DNA from: Stenotrophomonas sp. SAU14A_NAIMI4_8
Lineage (GTDB): Bacteria; Pseudomonadota; Gammaproteobacteria; Xanthomonadales; Xanthomonadaceae
DNA: 64,000 nucleotides
Direction of reading: 5' to 3'
Assembly (NCBI RefSeq): GCF_003086695.1
Contig: NZ_CP025999.1
Span: forward strand, 856,820-920,819
Shown: positions 8,871-19,623 of the stretch, piece after piece
How the letters are laid out: every line of letters starts with the position of its first letter
Position numbering within the stretch: the stretch's first letter is position 1
Notes under the pieces: model-generated
Told to the model about the DNA's origin: nothing
Seen by the model: the letters and a program-made list of their open reading frames with translations, nothing else
Databases searched by the model: none
Made by a program: the position numbers and the translations under genes

Positions 8871-9809
8871 TCATCCTGGGCGCGCCGCAGCGGCCCCCTG
8901 CAGCAGGGTCTGCACGTGCGCCACGCTGCATTCGGCCAGCGCCTGCAGGTCGTAGCCGCCTTCCAGCATGGACACCACGCGGCCGGCCCCATGGCGCCGC
9001 GCCAGCGCATGCAGTTCGCCGGTGATCCAGGCGAAATCCTCGGTTTCCAGCATCAGGTCCGCCTGCGGGTCGCGCAGGTGGGCATCGAAACCGGCCGAAA
9101 TCAGCAGCAGCTGCGGGCGGAAGTCGTCGATGGCCGGCAGCATCTCGTCGGCCCAGACGTTGCGGAAGCGGAAGCCACCGCTGCCCGGCGGCAGCAGGAT
9201 GTTCATCAGGTTGCCGGCGCCACGGTCGCGGCGCAGGCCCGAGTTGGGGAACAGGCCGGCTTGGTGGGTGCTGTAGTACGACACCCGCGCGTCGTGCTGG
9301 AAGATGTCCTGGGTGCCGTTGCCGTGGTGCACGTCGAAGTCGACCACGGCAATCCGTTCCAGCCCGTGGCGGTCGCGCGCGTAGGCGGCGGCGATGGCGA
9401 TGTTGTTGAGCAGGCAGAAGCCCATGGCCGTACTGCTGGTGGCATGGTGGCCCGGCGGCCGCACCGCGCAGAACGCCAGCGGGTCATCGCCCAGCATCAC
9501 CGCGTCCACCGCGGCCACGCCAGCACCGGCGGCGTGCACGGCGGCGCTGGCCGAACCGGGCGAGGTCCAGGTGTCCATGTCCAGCTGGCGCAGCGGCAGG
9601 GTCTGCGGCTGCAGCACGAAGTCGAGCAGGGCGCTGTCGTGGACCCGGCTCAGCTCGCCGAACTTGGCCGGCGGGGCCTGCTGCCAGTCCAGTTGGCCGG
9701 GGAAGGCCTGCTGCAGGGCGTCGAGCACCACCTGCAGCCGTTGCGGGCATTCGGGATGGCCCGGGCCCGGGTCGTGCAGCAGGCAGGACGGATGAGTGAA
9801 GACCTGCAC
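8871..9809 (-). CDS. Histone-deacetylase-fold amidohydrolase
   Basis: A zinc-dependent deacetylase-family protein of about 312 residues. It has the charge-relay and zinc motifs of the class: RPPGHHATSS, GFCLLNNIAIAA, VVDFDVHHGNGTQDIF and SAGFDAHLRDP. Bacterial members act on acetylated polyamines or other acetyl-amides; the substrate cannot be read from sequence. GTG 9809, 4 bp after the adenosyltransferase stop, gives the family start (QVFTHPSCLLHDPGPGHPE). ATG 9860 would add 17 residues and overlap the upstream gene by 47 bp. It lies 89 bp upstream of lptD. Confidence 0.9.
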   Translation of the reverse strand: MQVFTHPSCLLHDPGPGHPECPQRLQVVLDALQQAFPGQLDWQQAPPAKFGELSRVHDSALLDFVLQPQTLPLRQLDMDTWTSPGSASAAVHAAGAGVAAVDAVMLGDDPLAFCAVRPPGHHATSSTAMGFCLLNNIAIAAAYARDRHGLERIAVVDFDVHHGNGTQDIFQHDARVSYYSTHQAGLFPNSGLRRDRGAGNLMNILLPPGSGGFRFRNVWADEMLPAIDDFRPQLLLISAGFDAHLRDPQADLMLETEDFAWITGELHALARRHGAGRVVSMLEGGYDLQALAECSVAHVQTLLQGAAAARPG

Positions 9810-9813
9810 GGGC

Positions 9814-10368
9814 TCAGGCCTGCCGGTGCTGTGGTTGCCACAGCGCTTCGCCGTGGCCATCGGCGCGGGCCAGTACCCGTGCCAGCACGAACAGCAGGTC
9901 CGACAGGCGGTTGAGGTAGTGCAGGGCTTCGCCGCGCACGGCCTGCGCCCGGGCCAGACTGACCGTTTCGCGCTCGGCGCGGCGCACGATGGTGCGGGCC
10001 AGGTGGCAGCGCGCCGCCGCCTCGCCGCCCGCGGGCAGGATGAATTCCTTCAGCATGGGCAGGCCGGCGTTGTAATGGTCCAGCTGCTGTTCCAGCGCGG
10101 AAACGTCGGCGGCATGGATGGCTGCATGGCCAGGCACGCACAGCTCGGCGCCCAGATCGAACAGCTGGTGCTGCAGATGCACCACCAGCGCACGCACGTC
10201 GTCGGGCAGTGGCACGGCCAGCAGCAGCCCCAGGGCGGCATTGGCTTCGTCCACGGTGCCATAGGCGGCGACCCGCAGATCGTCCTTGGCCACCCGGCTG
10301 CCGTCGCCCAGCCCGGTGCTGCCGTCGTCGCCGGTGCGGGTGTAGATGCGCGAAAGCCGATGACCCAT
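9814..10368 (-). CDS. Cob(I)alamin adenosyltransferase, PduO type
   Basis: Transfers the adenosyl group of ATP to cob(I)alamin to give coenzyme B12. The 184-residue product carries the PduO-type N-terminal motif TRTGDDGSTGLGDGSRV, the AAYGTVDEANAALGLL block and the C-terminal RRAERE and LNRLSDLLFVLAR segments. ATG 10368 starts a normal-length protein. It is 8 bp after the membrane-protein gene. No corrin ring synthesis genes are near, so salvage of imported cobalamin is the likely role. Confidence 0.93.
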   Translation of the reverse strand: MGHRLSRIYTRTGDDGSTGLGDGSRVAKDDLRVAAYGTVDEANAALGLLLAVPLPDDVRALVVHLQHQLFDLGAELCVPGHAAIHAADVSALEQQLDHYNAGLPMLKEFILPAGGEAAARCHLARTIVRRAERETVSLARAQAVRGEALHYLNRLSDLLFVLARVLARADGHGEALWQPQHRQA

Positions 10369-10376
10369 GCCGGTGC

Positions 10377-10961
10377 TCAGTGGTGGATGTCGCGGCGGGC
10401 CTGGTGCAGCTTCAGCATCTGCTCCGCGGCCAATTGCAGCGCGGCAGCCAGGGCCACGTAGATGGCGGTGGTGCGCAGGTACGGCCCGAACCACTGGGCG
10501 TAGTTCTGTGCCCAGCCGGCCAGGGTCGGTTCGGCCACGTTGCGGCTGGTCCAGTAGAACCCGCCCTGGGCCAGCAGGTGGCACAGCGCCACCGAGACCA
10601 CCAGCAGCGGCACGCCCTTGGCCAGTACCGACCAGTGTGCGCCGTGGTAGTTGTGGCCCAGCAGCAGGCCGCCGGCCCACAGCGAGAAATACGCCGGCAA
10701 CAGCAGCCAATAGCCCGGCGACACGCAGTAGTGCTGCCAGAAGTCGAGCCCCGCGCTGCGGATCACGATCCAGTCCACCAGCACGGCGAACACCATCAGC
10801 AGCGGGAACGCCCAGCGGGTCCAGCGGGCCAGATAGAAGCCGCCGATGAAGAACACGGCCCACGAGGCATCGGGGATGGCCGCGAAGTGGTTCACCCGGG
10901 TCGCCGCCAGCAGCAGCACAAGCACGGACAGGACAAAGGCGCGATGGGCGGTGTCGGACAT
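10377..10961 (-). CDS. Integral membrane protein, possible cobalamin uptake S-component
   Basis: About 194 residues with five or six hydrophobic helices (for example AFVLSVLVLLLAAT and WAVFFIGGFYLARWTRWAFPLL). The R-x-N-x-F-x-x-I-P spacing before the second helix resembles the DUF6580 type, proposed to be ECF vitamin transporter S-components; this family call is tentative. Its place 8 bp upstream of a cobalamin adenosyltransferase fits B12 uptake. ATG 10961 is preferred over ATG 10994, which would add 11 polar residues. It is divergent from ubiH with about 109 bp between them. Confidence 0.65.
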   Translation of the reverse strand: MSDTAHRAFVLSVLVLLLAATRVNHFAAIPDASWAVFFIGGFYLARWTRWAFPLLMVFAVLVDWIVIRSAGLDFWQHYCVSPGYWLLLPAYFSLWAGGLLLGHNYHGAHWSVLAKGVPLLVVSVALCHLLAQGGFYWTSRNVAEPTLAGWAQNYAQWFGPYLRTTAIYVALAAALQLAAEQMLKLHQARRDIHH

Positions 10962-11070
10962 GGCGAAGACCCGTGGGGCGGATTCAGCTTCCATTCTAGC
11001 CCGCCGCGCGGCCCTGCGCAGGCGCGGCGTGTCGGGTCTGGACGGGGCGGCGAGCGCGTATCATGGGCCC

Positions 11071-12279
11071 ATGAGTGAACGACATGACGTGCTGATCGTC
11101 GGTGGCGGTCTGGTCGGGGCCAGCCTGGCCATCGCCCTGGACCGGCTGGGCCGCAACGTAGCGCTGCTGGAAGCCAGCCCGGCCGGTGAACTGCCGGCGG
11201 TGTTCGACCAGCGCAATCTCAGTTTCGCCGCGGCCACCGTGAACGCACTGAACGCGTTGGGGGTGATGCAGAAGCTGGCGATGCCGCCGGGGCCGATCCG
11301 GCGCATCCACGTCAGCCGCGCCGGCGACTTTGGCCGCGTGCAGATGGATGCGGCCGATTACGACCGGCCGTGGTTCGGCCAGGTGGTGGTGGCCCGCGAC
11401 TTCGGCCAGGCGCTGGAGGCGCGGCTGCAGGAACTGCCGCAGCTGCAGCGCTACCGCCCGATGCGTTTCATCGGCCTGGGTGCGGTGGTCGACGGTTACC
11501 GGCAGGTCCATGTGGCTGACGATGCGGGCGAGCGCGTGCTGCTGGCCCGGCTGGTGGTGGGGGCCGATGGCACCGCCAGTGGCGTGCGCGATGCGCTGGG
11601 CATTGCGGTGGACCGCCATGATTTCCAGCAGACCCTGTTCGTGGCCCGCGTGCGCAGCCAGCGCGCGCCCGATGGCAGCGCGTGGGAACGTTTCACCGAT
11701 ACCGGCCCGACGGCGCTGCTGCCGCGCGGCGACCGCCACTTCGGCTGCGTGCACGGGGTGGCCCGCGACCAGGCCGAGGCGGTGATGGCGCTGGACGATA
11801 TGGCCTGGCTGCAACGCCTGCAGCACACGCTGGGCTGGCGCGCCGGGCGCCTGCTGGAATCGGGCCCGCGCAGCGCCTACCCGCTGGTGCAGGTACTGGC
11901 GCGCGCGCTGGTGGGCGAACGCGCGGTGCTGCTGGGCAACGCCGCGCAGACCATCCACCCGTTGGGTGCGCAGGGCTTCAACCTGGGCCTGCGCGACGCG
12001 CTCACCCTGGCGGAGCTGCTGGAAGCGGCCGATGAAGATGCGGGCAGTGACGCGCTGCTGCGGGCCTATGTGGCTCGGCGCGCGGACGACCGGCAGCAGA
12101 CGGTGGCGTTTTCCGGTGGCCTGGCGCGGCTGACCAGCAATCCGGCACCGCTGCTGCGCCCGCTGCGCAGCCTGGGCCTGGTGGCGGCACAACGCGCCTC
12201 GGTGCAGTCGATGCTGGTAGGCGGTGCCATGGGCTTCCGGGGTGACGTACCGCGCCTGTGCCGTGGGGAGGCTGCATGA
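11071..12279 (+). CDS. ubiH: 2-octaprenyl-6-methoxyphenol hydroxylase (UbiH-type FAD monooxygenase)
   Basis: A 402-residue flavoprotein hydroxylase of ubiquinone synthesis. It has the FAD dinucleotide fold VGGGLVGASLAIAL at the N-terminus, the VGADGTASGVR motif mid-protein, and GNAAQTIHPLGAQGFNLGLRD near the C-terminus. The Gly-Asn-Ala-Ala-Gln variant of this motif is typical of UbiH rather than UbiF/UbiI. ATG 11071 gives the family N-terminus; a longer in-frame reading upstream overlaps the divergent gene. The stop overlaps the next hydroxylase by ATGA at 12276-12279. Confidence 0.9.
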   Translation: MSERHDVLIVGGGLVGASLAIALDRLGRNVALLEASPAGELPAVFDQRNLSFAAATVNALNALGVMQKLAMPPGPIRRIHVSRAGDFGRVQMDAADYDRPWFGQVVVARDFGQALEARLQELPQLQRYRPMRFIGLGAVVDGYRQVHVADDAGERVLLARLVVGADGTASGVRDALGIAVDRHDFQQTLFVARVRSQRAPDGSAWERFTDTGPTALLPRGDRHFGCVHGVARDQAEAVMALDDMAWLQRLQHTLGWRAGRLLESGPRSAYPLVQVLARALVGERAVLLGNAAQTIHPLGAQGFNLGLRDALTLAELLEAADEDAGSDALLRAYVARRADDRQQTVAFSGGLARLTSNPAPLLRPLRSLGLVAAQRASVQSMLVGGAMGFRGDVPRLCRGEAA

Positions 12280-13457
12280 GCCGACGCATGCGACTGGATG
12301 TAGCCGTGGTGGGCGGCGGCGTTGTCGGCGCCGCGTGTGCACTGGCGCTGGCCGATGCCGGACTGTCGGTCGCCCTGGTCGAAGGCCGTGAGCCGCCGGC
12401 CTGGCAGGCCGCGCAACCGGATCTGCGGGTGTTCGCCTTCGCCGCCGACAACGTGCAGCTGCTGCAGCGCCTCGGCGTCTGGCCGGCCATTGCACAGGCG
12501 CGTGCCTGGCCCTACCGGCGCATGCAGGTGTGGGATGCGGCCGGCGGCGATGACCTGCTGTTCGACGCAGACCGCTTCGGTCGGCGCGAGCTGGGGTTCA
12601 TTGTCGAGAACGCGTTGCTGCAGGATCGCCTGTGGGCGGCATTGCCGGCGGCGGGCGTGCAGCTGCATTGCCCGGCGCGGGTCGAAGCGCTGGAACAGGA
12701 CGACGAAGGCGTACGCCTGCGGCTGGATGATGGGCGTCGGGTGGATGCCGCGCTGGCCGTGGCTGCCGATGGTGCCGATTCCACCCTGCGCCGCTTGGCC
12801 GGGATCGAGGTGGAATCGCACGATTATCACCAGCGCGGGGTGGTGGCTTACGTGGACAGCGCGCTGCCCAACCGGGCCACGGCCTGGCAGCGTTTCCTGC
12901 CGACCGGTCCGCTGGCCCTGCTGCCGGTGGCCGAGCGCCGCAGTTCGATCGTGTGGACCCTGCCGGAAGACGAGGCGGCACGCGTGCTGGCGCTGGACGA
13001 CGCCGCGTTCAACCGCGAGCTGACCCGCGCCTTTGCCGGCCGCCTGGGCGAACTGCGCCTGGCCTCGGCGCGCGCGGCGTTCCCGCTGCGCCGGCAGCTG
13101 GCCCGCCACTATGTGTCCGGTCGCGTGCTGGCGCTGGGCGATGCGGCGCACGTGGTGCACCCACTGGCGGGGCAGGGGGTGAACCTGGGCCTGCGCGACG
13201 TGGCCGCCCTGCAGCAATGGCTGGCGCCCTCGGCCGAGCGCCGTGGCCAGCCGCGCCTGTCGCCGCAGCGGTTGCAGCGCTGGGCGCGGGAACGGCGCAG
13301 TGACAACCAGATCGCCGCCTACAGTTTCGATGCGATCAACCGGCTGTTTTCCAACGACGAAATGCACCTGACCCTGGCCCGCGGCCGCGCGCTGGGCTGC
13401 GTGGGCAAGTGGCCGCCGGTGGTACAGGCATTCTGGAAGCGCGCCGCCGGCGTCTGA
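12276..13457 (+). CDS. Second ubiquinone-pathway FAD hydroxylase (UbiI/UbiF type)
   Basis: A 393-residue paralogue of the upstream gene with VVGGGVVGAACALALADAG at the N-terminus, VAADGADSTLRRLAG mid-protein and GDAAHVVHPLAGQGVNLGLRD near the C-terminus. It hydroxylates another ring position in ubiquinone synthesis; whether C5 (UbiI) or C6 (UbiF) cannot be decided by eye. The ATGA overlap with ubiH implies coupled translation and perhaps a shared complex. A repeat array begins directly after the stop. Confidence 0.88.
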   Translation: MSRRMRLDVAVVGGGVVGAACALALADAGLSVALVEGREPPAWQAAQPDLRVFAFAADNVQLLQRLGVWPAIAQARAWPYRRMQVWDAAGGDDLLFDADRFGRRELGFIVENALLQDRLWAALPAAGVQLHCPARVEALEQDDEGVRLRLDDGRRVDAALAVAADGADSTLRRLAGIEVESHDYHQRGVVAYVDSALPNRATAWQRFLPTGPLALLPVAERRSSIVWTLPEDEAARVLALDDAAFNRELTRAFAGRLGELRLASARAAFPLRRQLARHYVSGRVLALGDAAHVVHPLAGQGVNLGLRDVAALQQWLAPSAERRGQPRLSPQRLQRWARERRSDNQIAAYSFDAINRLFSNDEMHLTLARGRALGCVGKWPPVVQAFWKRAAGV

Positions 13458-13465
13458 ACGGCACG

Positions 13466-14283
13466 TCGCTCTGGCACCTACCCACCGCGCGGTGCGTTGC
13501 CTTGGCACCTACCAACTGCGCGGTACGTTGCCCTGGCACCCACCGACCGCGCGGTACGCCGCTCTGGTAGGTGCCAACCTTGGTTGGCACGTCTGTCAGG
13601 CAACGTCGGCCCAGATGGGGCGAAGGTGTTTCCGAGGTTGTGCCAACCAAGGTTGGCACCTACCAACTGCGCGGTGCGTTGCCTTGGCACCCACCGACCG
13701 CGCGGTACGCCGCTCTGGTAGGTGCCAACCTTGGTTGGCACGTCTGTCAGGCAACGTCGGCCCAGATGGGGCGAAGGCGTTTCAGAGGTTGTGCCAACCA
13801 AGGTTGGCACCTACCAACTGCGCGGTACGTTGCTCTGGCACCCACCCACCGCGCGGTACGCCGCTCTGGTAGGTGCCAACCTTGGTTGGCACGTCTGTCA
13901 GGCAACGTCAGCCCAGATGGGGCGAAGGTGTTTGCGAGGTTGTGCCAACCAAGGTTGGCACCTACCGACTGCGCGGTACGTTGCCCTGGCACCCACCGAC
14001 CGCGCGGTACGCCGCTCTGGTAGGTGCCAACCTTGGTTGGCACGTCTGTCAGGCAACGTCGGCCCAGATGGGGCGAAGGTGTTTCCGAGGTTGTGCCAAC
14101 CAAGGTTGGCACCTACCGACTGCGCGGTGCGTTGCCTTGGCACCCACCGACCGCGCGGTACGCCGCTCTGGTAGGTGCCAACCTTGGTTGGCACGTCTGT
14201 CAGGCAACGTCGGCCCAGATGGGGCGAAGGTGTTTGCGAGGTTGTGCCAACCAAGGTTGGCACCTACCTACCGCGCGGTGTGC
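13466..14283. repeat. Tandem array of 151-bp SMAG-dimer units
   Basis: Five near-identical 151-bp units start at 13567, 13718, 13869, 14020 and 14171, followed by the rlmM end. Each holds a GTAG palindrome with core GTGCCAACCTTGGTTGGCAC, about 52 nt of spacer, the same palindrome inverted, then about 51 nt ending at the next head. Degenerate partial units occupy 13466-13566. Units differ by only a few substitutions, which points to recent expansion by unequal exchange or slippage. No gene is supported here; open frames run through because 151 is not a multiple of three and stop codons are rare in the unit. Confidence 0.93.
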
Positions 14284-14286
14284 GCC

Positions 14287-15354
14287 TCAGCGCAGCGGCG
14301 AGGCCAGCACCGTGATCTCTTCACGGTCGTGGTACAGCTGCTTGGCCCGTACCACCAGCGGCTTGCCCGCCTGTTCCTGGAACAGGTCCAGGCACAACCG
14401 CGTCTCGTCCCAGCGCTTCTTCATCGGCAGCTTCAGGTTGAAGATCGCGTGCCGGCACCAGCCTTCGCGGAACCAGGTGGCCATGCGTTCGGCCACGCGG
14501 CGCGGCTGTTCGACCATGTCGCAGACCATCCAGTCCAGCGCCTGGTCCGGGTGCCAGTGGAAGCCGTCGGCGCGCAGGTGTTCGACCAGCCCGGTGTCCA
14601 GCACGTGCTGGCGCAGCGGGCCATTGTCGATGCTGAGCACATGCACGTGCTGGCGGGTCAGCACCCAGGTCCAGCCGCCGGGGGCGGCACCGAGGTCAGC
14701 CGCGCGCATGCCTGGTTTCACCAGCGCCTCGCGCTCGTCCGGTGCCAGCAGGGTCAGCAGTGCCTCGTCCAGCTTCAGCGCCGAACGCGACGGGGCTTCC
14801 GGCAGCAGCTTCAGGCGCGGAATGCCCAACGCCCACGGCGCGCTGTCGGCCGGGTCGGCCACGCAGACGAACGCATGGGTGCCATCGACGAAGACCACAT
14901 GCAGCCGCGGCAGGCGCGGGTTCGGCTTGTCGGTCAGCTTGCCGGCCTTGCGCAGCGCCGGGCGCAACGCATTGCCGAACGCGCGGGCCAGGCCGGACAA
15001 CGGCTTGCCGGCATCCGAATCGGGGTGTTCCACCCACAGATCGCCGAAGCGCGGCGCATCGGCCAGCACCTCCAGCATCGGGGTGATGCGGTCGCTCGGG
15101 TCCAGCTGCGGCAGCTCGGCCAGTACCACCAGCTTCTGCCGCGCGAAGATCAGTTCGCGCCACGGCAGGCGCGGGGCCAGCGCGGCAGCTTCGTCGCACA
15201 TGAACAGCACGTAGCCGTCATTGCGCTGGGCGCGTGCATAGCCGGCGAAACCAGCCTGGCCGGCGCGGTGCTGCAGTTCGCCGGCCAGCTCGGGCTCGAA
15301 GCCCTGCCGGCACAGGCAGAGCAGGCCGATTCCGGTCTCAGTAACGGGTGCCAT
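14287..15354 (-). CDS. rlmM: 23S rRNA 2'-O-ribose methyltransferase RlmM
   Basis: Methylates the ribose of C2498 in 23S rRNA with SAM. The 355-residue product has an N-terminal THUMP-like region and a Rossmann domain with the SAM motif AADLGAAPGGWTWVL. The motif MVCDMVEQP and the downstream catalytic lysine region FNLKLPMKKRW are also present. E. coli RlmM is 366 residues. ATG 15354 overlaps the upstream deaminase by 17 bp, so the two are probably cotranscribed. Its stop lies at the edge of the 151-bp repeat array. Confidence 0.93.
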   Translation of the reverse strand: MAPVTETGIGLLCLCRQGFEPELAGELQHRAGQAGFAGYARAQRNDGYVLFMCDEAAALAPRLPWRELIFARQKLVVLAELPQLDPSDRITPMLEVLADAPRFGDLWVEHPDSDAGKPLSGLARAFGNALRPALRKAGKLTDKPNPRLPRLHVVFVDGTHAFVCVADPADSAPWALGIPRLKLLPEAPSRSALKLDEALLTLLAPDEREALVKPGMRAADLGAAPGGWTWVLTRQHVHVLSIDNGPLRQHVLDTGLVEHLRADGFHWHPDQALDWMVCDMVEQPRRVAERMATWFREGWCRHAIFNLKLPMKKRWDETRLCLDLFQEQAGKPLVVRAKQLYHDREEITVLASPLR

Positions 15355-15898
15355 CGACTTCCCCATAGGCACGCAGCACGCTGCGCGCGGCATCGCGGTT
15401 CAGGCCCTGCACCACTTCAATGCCGCGCTTGTTCAGCTCGCCCACCCAGTCGGCCGGCAGCGGGCCTTCGTCGAACGGGGTCAGTTCTTCCACGTCGGCC
15501 GAGCTGGCACCGATCAGCAGGCGGTCAATGCCGGCCCACACGGTGGCGCCGTAGCACTGGCAGCACGGCTGCGAGCTGGTGGCCAGGGTGACCGGCGACA
15601 GCACCGCGTTCAGGCGCGGGGTCTGCAGGCGCTGCTGGGCCAGCATGTAGGCCATGTTTTCGGCGTGGGCCAACGAGGTGGCGTGCGGCACGACGCGGTT
15701 CACGCCGGCGGCGATCACCTTGTCATCGGGGCCGAACACGACGGCGCCGAACGGGCCGCCACTGGCGTGTTCGACATTCAGCCGCGACAGCTCGATCGCC
15801 AGTGCGACCTTGGCCTCGTCGCCCGGATAGCGACGATCCAGGTCGATCTGGTCGTGGATCCAGGCGGGAAGGGTCAGGTGGACTTGCGCGTACAGCAT
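15338..15898 (-). CDS. Cytidine/deoxycytidylate-type nucleoside deaminase
   Basis: A 186-residue zinc deaminase. The zinc and catalytic motif pair is present: SLAHAENMAY (His-Ala-Glu) and SSQPCCQCYGA (Pro-Cys-x-x-Cys). The GGPFGAVVFGPDDKVIAAGVN segment is typical of guanine/adenosine-type deaminases. The substrate is not certain; guanine deaminase-like or a general nucleobase deaminase are both possible. ATG 15898 gives MLYAQVHLTLPAWIHDQ; a longer in-frame reading upstream looks non-coding. It overlaps rlmM by 17 bp. Confidence 0.87.
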   Translation of the reverse strand: MLYAQVHLTLPAWIHDQIDLDRRYPGDEAKVALAIELSRLNVEHASGGPFGAVVFGPDDKVIAAGVNRVVPHATSLAHAENMAYMLAQQRLQTPRLNAVLSPVTLATSSQPCCQCYGATVWAGIDRLLIGASSADVEELTPFDEGPLPADWVGELNKRGIEVVQGLNRDAARSVLRAYGEVDGTRY

Positions 15899-15994
15899 CG
15901 CGGGGGTGCCTCGTAGGGTGGAAAGGTGGGGCAGGAACAACAGCCGGCGCGCAGTGTAGCCGCAGCGGCATGCAGCGGGGGTGTCGGCGCGGGA

Positions 15995-16732
15995 TCAGGC
16001 GTCGGTTTCGGCGTCGGTGTCGGTGCGGATCACCACGTACTGCTTGCGGAACTCCAGCCCGGCCTGCGGCCAGCGCGCCGCGTAGGCGCGCAGCAGGGGC
16101 AGGGCGGCGGGGAAGTCATGGCCGTTCACCCGGCAGTCGGCCTCGCACTGGCCGTCGGCATCGCGCGAGGCGAACAGGCGGATGCCGAGGAACTGGCGGG
16201 TCTTCAGCAGATCGTTGAACGCCTCCAGGCTCTGGGTGAACAGGCAGCAGGGGCAGGAGCCGTGGTCGTCCTCGCTGCAGGCCGCTGCTTCATCGCGGGG
16301 TTCACTGCGGTAGTGGGCCAGCGGCCCCAGCACCACCGCGCGCGCCAGCGCCGTGCCGGTTTCTTCGGCCGGGTAGCGCAGGGTCAGCATCTGCAGTTCC
16401 GGCGCATCGTCGGCGCCGATGGCCGCCTGCAGGGTGGCCAGGTCGACCCGCACCCAGTTCTCGAAGCCGGACAGCACTGCATCCTGCTCGCTGTCGCCGG
16501 CGGCGTGCTGGTACTCGAACAGACCGTCGGCGAACAGTTCCGGATGGCGTACCTCGATCACCGTGGAGGTCTGCCAGCCGCCATTGTCGCGCGCGTTCGA
16601 CGCAACGCCATGCGCCACCAGGCGCAGGCCGCTGTCCAGCACCAGCTCGGTGCCGTCGACGGTGCAGGCGATGTCGCGGCCCTGCAGGACCTGCATCAGC
16701 AGGGGAAGAAACGGGTTGGCGGTAGCAGTCAT
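15995..16732 (-). CDS. Cytoplasmic protein of unknown function (DUF6348-like)
   Basis: A 245-residue soluble protein without signal or membrane segments. The stretch GWQTSTVIEVRHPELFADGLFEYQH resembles DUF6348 proteins, a family without known function; I hold this loosely. A cysteine cluster CSEDDHGSCPCCLF lies near residues 150-165 and could bind metal. It starts 31 bp after the upstream membrane-protein gene, so the two are likely cotranscribed. The frame is open further upstream, but ATG 16732 is the first start compatible with that neighbour. Confidence 0.72.
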   Translation of the reverse strand: MTATANPFLPLLMQVLQGRDIACTVDGTELVLDSGLRLVAHGVASNARDNGGWQTSTVIEVRHPELFADGLFEYQHAAGDSEQDAVLSGFENWVRVDLATLQAAIGADDAPELQMLTLRYPAEETGTALARAVVLGPLAHYRSEPRDEAAACSEDDHGSCPCCLFTQSLEAFNDLLKTRQFLGIRLFASRDADGQCEADCRVNGHDFPAALPLLRAYAARWPQAGLEFRKQYVVIRTDTDAETDA

Positions 16733-16763
16733 GTCAGGCCTGTCAGTGAAAGGGGGGCAGCGG

Positions 16764-17423
16764 TCACAGCGCATCGCGTTCGGCGCGATAGCGCTGCGCC
16801 TGTGCCTGCTGTTGCGGGTCATCGCCATGGTCGCGCAGCCAGGTATCCAGCTCGCGACGGTAATCGGCGCGGAAGGCGGGGTTGCCCGGGCTGAACTGCA
16901 GCCTGCGTGCAGCCACCTCCACCCGCTCGCGTGCGCGTGCGCGTGACTGGGCAATCCCATGCGGCGATTCGTTGGTGAGGATCACGATGCTGCGCGGGAA
17001 GCCTGGCGCGTACTTCACCACGAAGGGCTGGCCCTGCGCGGGGATGCGGATCGCGTTTTCCAGCGGCCACAGCGAGATCGTGTTGGTATGGAACACCACG
17101 TCCACATCCTGGCCATCGGCGGTGTGCACCACTGCCTCGTAACGCCAGATATAGCGGTCGTTGAGGGTGGAACTGGTTTCCTCGGCCTTGACGATCACCG
17201 CCTCGCCACGCTCGCCGATCCCGTTCACCCAGGCCGCGTTGACGAACGAACCCAGGAACACGTTCAGCATCGCCAGCGGAAACATGGCGATGAGGTAGAG
17301 CGGGGTGCGCCGCCACCACGACAGCAGCCCGGCCAGCGCCATCAGCACCGGCAATGCCAGCAACGGGTGCTGGGACAGGAACCAGAGCAGGGCGGAGGGG
17401 GCGGCGGTCATTGTCGCGGGCAT
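16764..17423 (-). CDS. Membrane protein with DUF3592-like soluble part
   Basis: 219 residues. Two hydrophobic helices (SALLWFLSQHPLLALPVLMALAGLL and LYLIAMFPLAMLNVFLG) occupy roughly residues 10-60. A beta-rich domain follows, with the pattern AVIVKAEETSSTLNDRY...YEAVVHTADGQ...VKYAPGFPRSIVIL, which recalls DUF3592-type proteins. The C-terminus is a charged Arg/Gln-rich helix. It lies 31 bp after glnS. A hairpin at 17424-17446 (arms GCGGGCGC/GCGCCCGC) sits directly before the start codon and could restrain its translation relative to glnS. Confidence 0.72.
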   Translation of the reverse strand: MPATMTAAPSALLWFLSQHPLLALPVLMALAGLLSWWRRTPLYLIAMFPLAMLNVFLGSFVNAAWVNGIGERGEAVIVKAEETSSTLNDRYIWRYEAVVHTADGQDVDVVFHTNTISLWPLENAIRIPAQGQPFVVKYAPGFPRSIVILTNESPHGIAQSRARARERVEVAARRLQFSPGNPAFRADYRRELDTWLRDHGDDPQQQAQAQRYRAERDAL

Positions 17424-17454
17424 GCGGGCGCCGTCCTGGCGCCCGCGCGGTTCC

Positions 17455-19203
<1,749 letters not shown>

Positions 19204-19350
19204 GAGTCTGGGGCGAAAAAAGGGCAGAAAGACCAACAGTCTAGCGCGTACCGGCCAGGGCTGCCGGGGTTTGCCGCCATGCCCGGCGGGCGCAGCGGCG
19301 CGATTCAGGCCCCGGGCGTATGCTGGAACCCTGCCCCGAGGAGCTGCCCC

Positions 19351-19614
19351 ATGCACATCGTGTACAAGGCCGACAACCTGTTCGACGCCCACCTGGTGAA
19401 GCACGCGCTGGAAGACGCAGGCATTCCCGCCTTCGTGTTCGGCGAATCGCTGCTGGGCGGCATGGGTGAGCTGCCGCTGTTCGGCGTGCTGCGGGTCGGC
19501 ATACCCGACGCGGCGCGGCCGCAGGCCGAAGACATCGTGGCCGGGCTGGACTTGGGCCAGGAGCCGGCCGACCCCATTTCCGGTGCAGACGATTGGGCCG
19601 GACAGCCGGCGTAG
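19351..19614 (+). CDS. DUF2007 small protein
   Basis: An 87-residue protein with the DUF2007 fold pattern: [32 protein letters not shown], then [21 protein letters not shown]. Members are called putative signal-transducing proteins but no activity is established. ATG 19351 follows the sequence GAGGAGCTGCCCC, a good ribosome-binding site. It lies 9 bp before msrA and both are divergent from glnS, so the pair probably shares one promoter in 19204-19350. Confidence 0.87.
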   Translation: MHIVYKADNLFDAHLVKHALEDAGIPAFVFGESLLGGMGELPLFGVLRVGIPDAARPQAEDIVAGLDLGQEPADPISGADDWAGQPA

Positions 19615-19623
19615 GAGCGCATC

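Noticed and set aside
13571..14283. Several 120-150 codon frames in both directions in the 13.5-14.3 kb array
   Set aside because: They are the same 151-bp repeat read through in shifting frames; products are repeats of one peptide with no start signals.
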